DNA from: Kitasatospora aureofaciens
GTDB lineage: Bacteria; Actinomycetota; Actinomycetes; Streptomycetales; Streptomycetaceae
Direction of reading: 5' to 3'
DNA: 64,000 nt
NCBI GenBank assembly: GCA_000720845.1
Contig: JODU01000023.1
Location: forward strand, 50,220-114,219
The first letter of the stretch is position 1; every line of letters starts with the position of its first letter. Under the pieces are notes generated by a model. It saw nothing but the letters and a program-made list of their open reading frames with translations, did not search any database and had not been told where the DNA came from. The position numbers were made by a program, and so were the translations under genes. This document shows, piece by piece, positions 1-7,724 of this stretch.

Positions 1-561
1 CGGGCCTTCTGGGCCGCCCAGGAGACCCGGGACGCCTCCGACGCGCCCCTGCTGCTCGGTCTGTCCGACAGTGAGCTGTTCCTGCCCCGCCAGGCGGACC
101 TGGTGGGCCTGGAGTCCGTGACCGAGCCGGTCGCGGACACCGACGAGCCGTCCTCGCCGGACGCGGGCCACGCCGGTCCCAGGGAGTCCGCCGAGCTGGC
201 CGCCGCCCGCCGCCGGCACCCCTCCCACCCGGACTTCGTGCCGAACCCGTCCCCGGCCGTGAACGACCACGACCGCACCGTGGCGACCCTGGAGGAGCTG
301 GCCGAGTCGAGCGTCGCGCTGGCCGACGTCCGGCCGGGCCCGCTGGGCACCCTCGACGTGTACGTCTTCGCCGACGGCACCACCCTGTGCATGACCCCGG
401 GGCACCGCGAGACCGCGGAGCGCCTGGCCGCCGCGCTGGGCGCGGGTCAGACGCCGTACCTCCTCGGCGGCTCGGGGATCTCCGGTGCCTACACGCTGAC
501 CTTCGCCTGCGGTGAGGAGAACGTCTACATCCTGGCGGACCGCGTCATCGCGTCCCTGTAG
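1..561 (+). CDS. Hypothetical protein, 5' end outside the window
   Basis: The frame is open from the first base of the window, so the gene is truncated at its 5' end; 186 residues are visible, ending at a TAG at 559-561. The C-terminal part (about residues 95-186) looks like a compact alpha/beta domain with alternating hydrophobic strands (LDVYVFADGTTLCM and ENVYILADRVIASL near the end), after an acidic, Pro-rich stretch around residues 40-85. I do not recognise the family. An internal GTG/ATG start near position 103 is possible but unnecessary, because the frame upstream also has normal Streptomyces codon use. The next gene is convergent. Confidence 0.6.
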   Translation, partial: RAFWAAQETRDASDAPLLLGLSDSELFLPRQADLVGLESVTEPVADTDEPSSPDAGHAGPRESAELAAARRRHPSHPDFVPNPSPAVNDHDRTVATLEELAESSVALADVRPGPLGTLDVYVFADGTTLCMTPGHRETAERLAAALGAGQTPYLLGGSGISGAYTLTFACGEENVYILADRVIASL

Positions 562-592
562 TCACGCCAGCCACACCCAGCGCGTAGTCACG

Positions 593-904
593 TCAGACCC
601 CGGCCCTCTTGCGGGCCTCCTCCACCAGCGCCGCCGCCTCTTCCACCTGGCCCTCGTCCTCCAGCACGAGGGCCAAGTCGTGTGCGGCGACGGCGATCTG
701 GTCGGCGGCGGCGAACATGCCCGCGTCCGGCATCTCGCGGGGCTCGGCCCCTGGTTCCTCCACCAGCTGGGCGCGCCGGGCCAACTCCCTGGCCAGCTCC
801 AGCGCCTCGGCGGCGGCGCCGCGCTGCAGCCTGCTCTGCGGGGCGGCCCGCAGCCGGTCGGCGAAGTCGTCCACGGCACGGGTCAAAGGCGTCGTATCAA
901 CCAC
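593..904 (-). CDS. Small hypothetical helical protein
   Basis: This frame encodes 103 residues with strong third-position GC bias. The start used is GTG at 904 (MVDTTPLTRAV); no good Shine-Dalgarno sequence precedes it, so the start is uncertain. The protein is rich in Ala, Glu and Arg and reads as two or three amphipathic helices (residues 8-50 and 60-100). It has no signal peptide or membrane segment, and I do not recognise a family. It lies tail to tail with the truncated gene that ends at 561 and is divergent from the DUF4287 gene at 1008. The competing plus-strand frames over the same bases are Arg/Ser-rich and look like shadows. Confidence 0.55.
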   Translation of the reverse strand: MVDTTPLTRAVDDFADRLRAAPQSRLQRGAAAEALELARELARRAQLVEEPGAEPREMPDAGMFAAADQIAVAAHDLALVLEDEGQVEEAAALVEEARKRAGV

Positions 905-1007
905 GGCGCGAGCGTACGCGGCCGTCCGGGACTGTTGCCAACGGGCGCACGCTCAGGCACGGTGACCTGAAGGACCGGCTTACATCCCCTTTCGCCCGGA
1001 GGCGCCG

Positions 1008-1238
1008 ATGTCCCAAGTCTTCTCCGAGGAGACCCATCGCAATCTGCTCGCCCGTATCCCCCAGTGCACCGGCCGTGAGATCTCCGACTGGCTGCGCGCC
1101 GTCGAGGACGGCCCCGCCCTCTTCCGCTTCGAGGAGAAGGTCAGCTGGCTCCGCCACGAACACAACCTCGCGTACGGCCACGCGAAGGCGATCGTCCACG
1201 AGTACGACCTGAGAAGGGCCGCCCGCAACCTGCTGTGA
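1008..1238 (+). CDS. DUF4287 domain protein
   Basis: This is a 76-residue cytoplasmic protein matching the small DUF4287 family, seen from memory of its pattern: a short helix, TGREISDWL near residue 22, then a charged segment and HNLAYGHAKAIVHEYDLRRA at the C-terminus. The start is an ATG preceded by a good GGAGG ribosome binding site (about 995-1000). The biochemical role is unknown; family members occur alone or fused to DUF5655. A strong bidirectional hairpin follows the stop, so the gene is probably monocistronic. The divergent neighbour at 593-904 shares its upstream region. Confidence 0.75.
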   Translation: MSQVFSEETHRNLLARIPQCTGREISDWLRAVEDGPALFRFEEKVSWLRHEHNLAYGHAKAIVHEYDLRRAARNLL

Positions 1239-1261
1239 GCGGGCGCCGGCCACACGACGAC

Positions 1262-1294
1262 GAAGGGCCCCGGGCACGAAGCCCGGGGCCCTTC
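1262..1294. terminator. Bidirectional terminator hairpin
   Basis: A perfect 14-bp inverted repeat (GAAGGGCCCCGGGC at 1262-1275, complement at 1281-1294) with a 5-base loop ACGAA lies between two convergent genes, DUF4287 and the BI-1 family gene. Confidence 0.85.
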
Positions 1295-1327
1295 ACTGGT
1301 CGTTCTGCTCGGACCGGTCGTCGCCGA

Positions 1328-2251
1328 CTAGTCGTTGCTGTTCAAGATCGCGATGAGGCGCAGGAACTCGAGGTAGATCCAGACCAGCGTCAGCGTGAGG
1401 CCGAAGGCGGCGAACCATGCCTCCTCGCGCGGTGCGCCGTAGGCGAGCCCGTCCTCGACCTGCTTGAAGTCGAGGGCCAGGAAGCAGGCACCGAGGATGA
1501 TGCCGACGATGCCGAAGACGACACCGAGCGCACCACTGCGGAAGCCGAGGCCGTCACCGCCACCGAAGACCGCGAACAGCAGGTTCACCATCATCAGGAT
1601 GACGAAGCCGAGCGCGGCGGCCATCACGAAGCCGTAGAAGCGCCGGTTGACGCGGATCCAGCCCGCCTTGTAGGCGACCAGCACACCGGCGAAGACCGCC
1701 ATCGTGCCGATCACGGCCTGCATGGCCGCGCCGTCCGCGATGCGGTTGTCGACGACGCTGGAGACGACGCCGAGGAAGACACCCTCGAACGCCGCGTAGA
1801 GCAGGATCAGCGCCGGCGTGGGCTTGCGCTTGAAGGACTGGACGAGCGCCAGGACCATGCCGATCAGCGCGGCGCCGATACCGATGCCGTACGAGCGGTT
1901 GATGTTGGCGTCGTCCACGGGCAGCAGCGCCCACGCGAGCGCGGCCGTCACCACGAGGACGCCGAGCGTGCTCGCCGTGCGGATGACGACGTCGTCCATC
2001 GTCATCCGGCCGGTGGTGGCGGGCGCCTGCGGCGGGGCGCCGTACTGAAGGTCCTGCTGGGCGTACGGGTTCTGCGCGTACGGGTTGCCGGCGGGCGGCT
2101 GGGCGTACGGGTTGCCCTGGGTGCCCTGCGCGTACGGGTTGGCCTGCGTGGCGACGGCGGGTCCCCCGGCCTGCGGCGCGGCGTTGAAGCCCGCGTAGCC
2201 GTTGTCGCGGCTGAACCCCCGTCGCGAGAAGACCGGGTTTCTGCTCCTCAT
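1328..2251 (-). CDS. Bax inhibitor-1/YccA family membrane protein
   Basis: The protein has 307 residues. From about residue 90 it has seven hydrophobic segments of the BI-1/YccA (TMBIM) type, with small-residue-rich helices such as GAALIGMVLALVQSF and GVVFGIVGIILGACFLALDF. The first 85 residues are hydrophilic and carry four copies of NPYAQ (residues 38-42, 47-51, 56-60, 61-65), a spacer typical of actinobacterial members. The ATG at 2251 was chosen over upstream in-frame codons because a GGAGGA ribosome binding site sits 8 bases before it. The family includes pH-dependent calcium leak channels and stress proteins; a role in Streptomyces is not established. It is inner-membrane, monocistronic by spacing, and ends at a shared terminator. 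Confidence 0.9.
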   Translation of the reverse strand: MRSRNPVFSRRGFSRDNGYAGFNAAPQAGGPAVATQANPYAQGTQGNPYAQPPAGNPYAQNPYAQQDLQYGAPPQAPATTGRMTMDDVVIRTASTLGVLVVTAALAWALLPVDDANINRSYGIGIGAALIGMVLALVQSFKRKPTPALILLYAAFEGVFLGVVSSVVDNRIADGAAMQAVIGTMAVFAGVLVAYKAGWIRVNRRFYGFVMAAALGFVILMMVNLLFAVFGGGDGLGFRSGALGVVFGIVGIILGACFLALDFKQVEDGLAYGAPREEAWFAAFGLTLTLVWIYLEFLRLIAILNSND

Positions 2252-2419
2252 TTCACTCCTCCATGGCCACACGACGCAGCCTTGGCTCAAGAGTAATAGA
2301 ACGGCAAAGGAATGACCCTACTGCTTGGGGAGGATCTTTCCCTCGACTTGCCGCTCAACACGCTACGCCGATCAGTGATTCCCCTCACGGCCGGGGCGGC
2401 ACGGCCCGCCGGGCGCCGC

Positions 2420-3589
2420 TCACCCGATCGGGAACCCGGTGTAGGCCTCGGCCAGGTCGGTCTCGGCGGCGCGGGAGGAGGCGATCCGGTCGAGGCGGGC
2501 CAGCTGGAGCCGGTCCTCGAAGGGCGTGGCGCCGGGGGCGGCGTGCAGCAGCGTCGTCATGTCGTACGAGAACCGCTCGGCCTGCCAGACGCGGCGCAGG
2601 CAGGTCGCGGAGTACGCGTCGAGCAGTTCGTCGGAGCCGGTGGCGGTGCGGTGGGCCAGGGCCCGCGCGAAGGTGACCACGTCGCCGACGGCGAGGTTGA
2701 GGCCCTTGGCGCCGGTGGGCGGCACGATGTGCGCGGCGTCGCCGGCCAGGAAGAGGCGGCCGTGCCGCATGGGCTCGTGGACGTAGGAACGCATCGGCGT
2801 GACCGACTTCTGGGTGATGGGGCCCCGCCGCAGGCTCCAGTCGTCGTCGGTCTCGAAGCGGCGCTCCAGCTCGTCCCAGATCTCCTCGTCGCTCCAGCTG
2901 TCGGCGTCCGTGTCGGCGGGGACCTGGAGGTAGAGGCGGGAGACGGACGGGGAGCGCATGGACAGCAGGGCGAAGCCGCGGTCGTGGCGGGCGTAGACCA
3001 GCTCGTCGTGCGAGGGGGCGACGTCGGCGAGGATGCCGAGCCAGCCGAAGGGGTACGTCCGCTCGAAGGTCCGCCCGTCCGGGACGGCCGCCCGGGCGAC
3101 CCCCCAATAGCCGTCGCAGCCGACGACGTAGTCGCACTCCAGCACGTCCTCGGCGCCCTCGCGGCGGAAGCGGATGCGCGGCCGGTCCGTCTCCGCGCCC
3201 TCCACGGCCAGCGCCTCGGCCTGGAACAGCAGCGGGCCGCCCTCCTCGAGCTGGAGGGCGATGAGGTCCTTGCAGACCTCGGTCTGGGCGTAGACCATGA
3301 CGGACCTGCCGCCGGTGAGCGCGGGGAAGTCGACGCGGTGGCGGCGCCGGGCGAACCGCAGCTCGATGCCGTCGTGGCGCATCCCCTCGCGGTCCATCCG
3401 CTCTCCGGCCCCCGCCTCGCGCAGCACGTCCACCGTGCCCTGCTCCAGGATGCCGGCGCGCTGCCTGCGCTCGACGTAGCCGCGGTCGCGGCTCTCCAGG
3501 ACGACCGAGTCGATCCCGGCGTTGTGCAGCAGCCGGGCGAGCAGGAGCCCGGCGGGGCCTGCCCCGATGATGCCGACGGTGGTGCGCAT
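2420..3589 (-). CDS. pobA: 4-hydroxybenzoate 3-monooxygenase (PobA)
   Basis: This 389-residue protein is a group A flavin monooxygenase that converts 4-hydroxybenzoate to protocatechuate with NAD(P)H and O2, feeding the beta-ketoadipate pathway. It shows the N-terminal FAD Rossmann motif GIIGAGPAGLLLARLL (residues 5-20), the DG motif in CDGYWGVAR and the GDAAHIVPPTGAKGLNLAVG segment that binds the FAD ribityl chain. The length matches PobA (about 390-394). The start at 3589 was preferred to an upstream in-frame start at 3700 because GAAGGGA precedes it and the Rossmann fold begins at once. No ring-cleavage genes are adjacent. A 20-bp palindrome 50 bp upstream is a likely operator. Confidence 0.92.
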   Translation of the reverse strand: MRTTVGIIGAGPAGLLLARLLHNAGIDSVVLESRDRGYVERRQRAGILEQGTVDVLREAGAGERMDREGMRHDGIELRFARRRHRVDFPALTGGRSVMVYAQTEVCKDLIALQLEEGGPLLFQAEALAVEGAETDRPRIRFRREGAEDVLECDYVVGCDGYWGVARAAVPDGRTFERTYPFGWLGILADVAPSHDELVYARHDRGFALLSMRSPSVSRLYLQVPADTDADSWSDEEIWDELERRFETDDDWSLRRGPITQKSVTPMRSYVHEPMRHGRLFLAGDAAHIVPPTGAKGLNLAVGDVVTFARALAHRTATGSDELLDAYSATCLRRVWQAERFSYDMTTLLHAAPGATPFEDRLQLARLDRIASSRAAETDLAEAYTGFPIG

Positions 3590-3640
3590 CGGTCGTTCCC
3601 TTCGATCGGCGTCGTTGCCTCGAACCAGTCGATGTTCGCG

Positions 3641-3660
3641 TGGTGAAATTTCCTTCACCA
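3641..3660. promoter_or_regulatory. Palindromic operator candidate upstream of pobA
   Basis: TGGTGAA (3641-3647) and TTCACCA (3654-3660) form perfect 7-bp arms around ATTTCC, about 50 bp upstream of the pobA start. It is the only AT-rich patch in this gap. A regulator of 4-hydroxybenzoate use could bind here; none is encoded in the window. Confidence 0.5.
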
Positions 3661-3809
3661 ACGTGGGACGAGTTTCCGGTCCGACGCGCACCGCTGTCAA
3701 CGGTCTGCGGGAGGGAACGGGAGAGATGGGGAAGAGGCGGGGAGAGGGTGGCGACCCGAGTGGGGACAGCCGACGGCCCGCGCACGGCGGCGGTGGCGGT
3801 CGGTGGTTG

Positions 3810-3893
3810 TGCCCGGAGCCGGACTTGAACCGGCACGCCCTCGAAGGGGCAGCGAGGTTTAAGCTCGCCGTGTCTGCATTCCACCATCCGGGC
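3810..3893 (-). tRNA. bldA: tRNA-Leu (UAA anticodon), bldA
   Basis: Reading the minus strand from 3893, the 7-bp acceptor stem GCCCGGA pairs with TCCGGGC near 3811-3817. The anticodon stem GCGAG/CTCGC holds loop CTTAAAC with anticodon TAA at 3861-3859. A long variable arm follows, as in class II leucyl tRNAs, then the T loop GGTTCAAGTCC. The discriminator A is at 3810 and CCA is not encoded; 84 nt plus CCA gives 87. In Streptomyces this is bldA, the only tRNA that efficiently reads the rare UUA codon and so controls genes for aerial growth and antibiotic production. Flanking genes are pobA downstream and an ABC transporter upstream. Confidence 0.97.
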
Positions 3894-4298
3894 AGGCCAT
3901 GGGCTCCGCTTCGCGTGCCTGAGCCTATCGGGACGTACCTCCCGGCCTCGGGCGGGACGGCCGATGTTGTCTTATTTTATTGGCGCCTGAGGGAGCATCA
4001 GGTACCAGGGCAGGCCAACAGCACTTGCCAACAGCCTTGCGCGCGACCGTCGGCCCTGTATGCGGAATGACGGGATTTCACCGTCTCGACGAGGGCGCCC
4101 GCCCCGTTCTCGCCCGCCCCGCGGTCGGGGTCGCCCGTCATCCGCAGGTATGACACCGGCCCGCCCCGTCCGACCGAAGTCGCCCCCTCGAACCGGAACA
4201 GCGGCTGACTACAGGGCGCCGTACGGCCGGGACGATGGATGACGTCCCGAGCACACCGTGCCGACAGCATCCGCCGTACCGACAGGAGCGCCCTTCCC
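3894..4298. promoter_or_regulatory. Intergenic region with bldA promoter candidates
   Basis: The 405 bases hold no gene I can support. Two minus-strand -10 candidates for bldA are visible: TAAAAT (3979-3974) in an AT-rich island preceded by a weak -35, giving a start about 75 nt upstream of the tRNA, and TAGGCT (3927-3922), giving a start about 20 nt upstream but with no good -35. A short hairpin (CCTGA/TCAGG around 3986-4002) abuts the AT-rich island. The right part must carry the promoter of the ABC ATPase gene. No clear operator is seen there. Confidence 0.4.
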
Positions 4299-5069
4299 GT
4301 GACCACCGCACCCATCGCCGACCGGTCCACCCTCGTGGCCGCGCGCGCCACGGAGCTTTCCAAGATCTACGGCCAGGGCGAGACCGAGGTGGTCGCCCTG
4401 GACCGGGTCTCCATCGACTTCCGGCAGGCCGAGCTCACCGCGATCATGGGCCCCTCCGGCTCCGGCAAGTCCACGCTGATGCACTGCGTCGCCGGGCTGG
4501 ACACCTTCTCCTCCGGTTCGGTGCGCATCGGCGAGACCGAGCTGGGCTCGCTCAAGGACAAGCAGCTGACCAAGCTGCGCCGGGACAAGATCGGCTTCAT
4601 CTTCCAGGCGTTCAACCTGCTGCCGACCCTCACCGCGCTGGAGAACATCACCCTTCCGATGGACATCGCGGGCCGCAAGCCCGACAAGCAGTGGCTGGAC
4701 TCCGTGATCCAGATGATCGGACTGTCCGGCCGCCTCGGGCACCGGCCCTCCCAGCTGTCCGGCGGGCAGCAGCAGCGGGTCGCCGTGGCGCGGGCGCTGG
4801 CCTCCCGGCCGGAGATCATCTTCGGTGACGAGCCGACCGGAAACCTCGACTCGCGTTCCGGCGCCGAGGTGCTGGGCTTCCTGCGCAACTCGGTGCGGGA
4901 GCTGGGCCAGACCGTGGTGATGGTGACCCACGACCCGGTGGCCGCCGCGTACGCGGACCGGGTGGTCTTCCTCGCGGACGGACGCATCGTCGACGAGCTG
5001 TACGGGCCGACGGCCGACTCGGTGCTCGACCGCATGAAGCGGTTCGACGCCAAGGGCCGCACCAGCTGA
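4299..5069 (+). CDS. ABC transporter ATP-binding protein, LolD/MacB type
   Basis: The 256-residue ATPase belongs to the LolD/MacB/FtsE-like group that powers FtsX-fold permeases. Walker A is GPSGSGKST (residues 51-59), the Q-loop lies in FIFQAFNLLPTL, the signature is LSGGQQQR (about 153-160), and Walker B is IIFGDEPTG (about 174-182), followed by the switch His in MVTHD. The GTG at 4299 is preferred to an ATG 60 bases upstream because a CAGGAG site lies 11-12 bases before it and the domain starts at residue about 15. It forms an operon with the permease 55 bp downstream. Substrate is unknown. A close paralogue lies at 32952-33740. Confidence 0.9.
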   Translation: MTTAPIADRSTLVAARATELSKIYGQGETEVVALDRVSIDFRQAELTAIMGPSGSGKSTLMHCVAGLDTFSSGSVRIGETELGSLKDKQLTKLRRDKIGFIFQAFNLLPTLTALENITLPMDIAGRKPDKQWLDSVIQMIGLSGRLGHRPSQLSGGQQQRVAVARALASRPEIIFGDEPTGNLDSRSGAEVLGFLRNSVRELGQTVVMVTHDPVAAAYADRVVFLADGRIVDELYGPTADSVLDRMKRFDAKGRTS

Positions 5070-5124
5070 CACACCCCGTCCGCCCCCACCCCGTACCCCG
5101 TACGTCTGGACAGAGAAGACCCCC

Positions 5125-7656
5125 ATGTTCCGTACCGCCTTGCGCAACGTCTTCGCGCACAAGGCCAGGCTGTTGATGACCGTGCTCGCCGTGATGCTCG
5201 GCGTGGCGTTCGTCTCCGGCACCCTGGTCTTCGCCGACACCCTCTCCAACGCCTTCCGCAACCAGTCGGCGAAGAGCTACGACGACGTCGCCGTCGCCGT
5301 CACCTCGCACGCCGACCCGGACAACCCCAAGGAGGAGCCCGGCCTCTCCGGCAAGGTCCTCGACCGGATCTCCGCCGTGGACGGCGTCGCCGGCGTGTAC
5401 GGCCGCGTCGAGGGCTTCGCCGGCGTCGCGGACCCCGACGGGAAGCTCATCGGCGTCGGCTGGTCCAACAAGGGCTCCAACTTCGCCCCGGGCAAGGACG
5501 GCAAGGACACCGCGTACACGTTCACCGACGGCTCCGGTCCGGTGAAGGACGACCAGATCGCCCTGGACGAGGAGTCCGCCGGCAAGGGCGAGTACAAGGT
5601 CGGCGACCGGGTGCGCGTCGCGACCAACGGCCCGGTGCGGGAGTACACCCTCAGCGGTGTGTTCACCACCGAGGACGGTGCCGTCAACGCGGGCGGCAGC
5701 CTCGTCCTCTTCGACACCGCCGTCGCCCAGAAGCAGTACCTCCAACCGGGCTACTTCGAGGACGCCACCGTCACCGCGGCCCCCGGCGCCGACGACGCCA
5801 AGATCCTGGCCGCGGTCGAGCCGCTGCTGCCGGACACCGCCGAGGCCCAGACCGGCCAGGCGCTCGCCGACGAGCAGGCCGACCAGATCGAAAAGGGCCT
5901 GGGCAACCTCAAGCAGGTCCTGCTCGGCTTCGCCGGCATCGCGCTGTTCGTCGGCGTCTTCCTGATCTCCAACACGTTCACGATGCTGGTCGCCCAGCGC
6001 ACCAAGGAGATCGCCCTGATGCGCGCCGTCGGCGCGTCCCGCAGGCAGGTCACCCGCTCGGTGCTCGCCGAGGCCGCGCTGGTGGGTCTGGTGGCCTCCG
6101 CGGTCGGCTTCGCCCTCGGCGTCGGTCTGGCCGTCGGACTGCGCTCCGGCATGGCCGCGGCCGACATGAAGATGCCGGACGGCCCGCTGGTGCTGTCGGC
6201 CACGCCGGTGGTCGCGGCGTTCGCGGTGGGCGTGCTGATCACGGTGTTCGCCGCCTGGCTGCCCGGCCGCCGGGCCGCGAAGATCCCGCCGGTGGCGGCC
6301 ATGAACAGCGTCCACGCGGTGGCCACCACCAAGTCGCTGGTGGTACGCAACTCCATCGGCGCGGCCATCACCGCCCTCGGCGCGGCGGGGATCGTGGCGG
6401 GCGCCTCGACCGGCGGCGACGACGGCCGGATGTACATCGGGGCGGGCGCGTTCCTCGCGCTGATCGGCGTGATCGTCCTGATCCCGCTGCTGTCCCGGCC
6501 CGTGATCGCGCTCGTCCGTCCGGTGCTCGTCGGCCCCTTCGGGGTGGCGGGCAAGCTGGCCGGCCAGAACGCGGTCCGCAACCCGCGCCGCACCGGCGCC
6601 ACCGCCTCGGCACTGGCGATCGGGCTGACGCTGGTGACCGGCCTGTCGGTGCTCGGCGTCACGGTCGGTACGGCCATCGACAAGATGACCACGGACAACA
6701 TCAAGGCCGACTACATGGTCTCGATGGCCAACGGAGGCGACCTCGACCGCTCCGCGCTGACGGCCCTGGAGAAGGCCGACGGCGTCTCCGCGGTGTCGCC
6801 GCAGCAGGACACCTACTTCCGGGTCGACGGCGACTTCGTCTCCGCGTCGGCGGTCACCCCGGGCGACATCGAGAAGGTCCTGACCGTCGACGTCGTCAGC
6901 GGCAGCGCGGGCTCGCTCGCCCAGGGCCGGATCGCGGTCGCCGAGGAGACGGCCGAGAGCAGGGGCTGGAAGCCCGGCGACACCGTCTCCGTCACCTTCG
7001 ACGACGACGAGAAGGCCATGCTGACGGTCGGCGCCGTCTACAAGGACAGCGAGTTCCTCTCCCCCGTCCTCGTCGACCGGAAGGTGGTGGACCGGCACGA
7101 GGCGAAGCCGTCCATCCAGCAGGTCTTCGTGAAGGTCGACGGCGGCCAGTCCGCGGCGAACGAGAAGGCCCTCGTCGACGCGCTCGGCGACAACCCCGCG
7201 ATCACCGTGATGGACCGGCAGGACATCCGCGACGAGTTCGGCGGCGCCATCAACACCCTGCTGAACGTCATGTACGGCCTGCTGGCGATGGCCCTGATCA
7301 TCGCGGTCCTCGGTGTCGTCAACACCCTCGCGATGTCCGTCTTCGAACGGCAGCAGGAGATCGGCATGCTGCGCGCGATCGGTCTGGACCGGCGCCGGGT
7401 CAAGCGGATGGTCCGGCTGGAGGCCGTCGTCATCTCGGTGTTCGGCGCGGTGGTCGGCATCGGTCTCGGCACGTTCCTCGGCTGGGCGATCGGCGAGACC
7501 GTCGCCGAGGAGATCCCCGGGTACGCGCTGGTCCTGCCCTGGGACCGGATCGGGATCTTCGTGGTGCTGGCCGGCCTGGTGGGCGTCCTGGCCGCCCTGT
7601 GGCCTGCCCGCAACGCCGCCCGGCTGAACATGCTGAACGCGATCAAGGCCGAGTGA
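5125..7656 (+). CDS. ABC transporter permease, two FtsX/MacB-type domains
   Basis: This 843-residue membrane protein starts with a signal-anchor helix (residues about 16-36), has a large extracytoplasmic domain (about 45-260), then three membrane helices. A second N-anchor, a second periplasmic-type domain (about 540-690) and three C-terminal helices complete the tandem FtsX architecture. Conserved cytoplasmic turns REIGLMRAIG-like appear twice (TKEIALMRAVGASRRQV and QQEIGMLRAIGLDRRRV). Such permeases move lipoproteins, peptides or antibiotics by a mechanotransmission cycle; the substrate here cannot be read from sequence. It follows its ATPase in an operon and ends at a strong terminator. 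Confidence 0.9.
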   Translation: MFRTALRNVFAHKARLLMTVLAVMLGVAFVSGTLVFADTLSNAFRNQSAKSYDDVAVAVTSHADPDNPKEEPGLSGKVLDRISAVDGVAGVYGRVEGFAGVADPDGKLIGVGWSNKGSNFAPGKDGKDTAYTFTDGSGPVKDDQIALDEESAGKGEYKVGDRVRVATNGPVREYTLSGVFTTEDGAVNAGGSLVLFDTAVAQKQYLQPGYFEDATVTAAPGADDAKILAAVEPLLPDTAEAQTGQALADEQADQIEKGLGNLKQVLLGFAGIALFVGVFLISNTFTMLVAQRTKEIALMRAVGASRRQVTRSVLAEAALVGLVASAVGFALGVGLAVGLRSGMAAADMKMPDGPLVLSATPVVAAFAVGVLITVFAAWLPGRRAAKIPPVAAMNSVHAVATTKSLVVRNSIGAAITALGAAGIVAGASTGGDDGRMYIGAGAFLALIGVIVLIPLLSRPVIALVRPVLVGPFGVAGKLAGQNAVRNPRRTGATASALAIGLTLVTGLSVLGVTVGTAIDKMTTDNIKADYMVSMANGGDLDRSALTALEKADGVSAVSPQQDTYFRVDGDFVSASAVTPGDIEKVLTVDVVSGSAGSLAQGRIAVAEETAESRGWKPGDTVSVTFDDDEKAMLTVGAVYKDSEFLSPVLVDRKVVDRHEAKPSIQQVFVKVDGGQSAANEKALVDALGDNPAITVMDRQDIRDEFGGAINTLLNVMYGLLAMALIIAVLGVVNTLAMSVFERQQEIGMLRAIGLDRRRVKRMVRLEAVVISVFGAVVGIGLGTFLGWAIGETVAEEIPGYALVLPWDRIGIFVVLAGLVGVLAALWPARNAARLNMLNAIKAE

Positions 7657-7678
7657 CCTCGCCCGCACCGGGCACACA

Positions 7679-7712
7679 GAGGGCCGGGCTCCCCACGGGG
7701 GCCCGGCCCTTC
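7679..7712. terminator. Terminator between convergent ABC permease and cfa-like genes
   Basis: GGGCCGGGC (7681-7689) pairs perfectly with GCCCGGCCC (7701-7709) around a G/C-rich loop, flanked by AGA and TTC. It sits in the 68-bp gap between two convergent genes. Confidence 0.8.
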
Positions 7713-7724
7713 GGGTCGGCGGGG

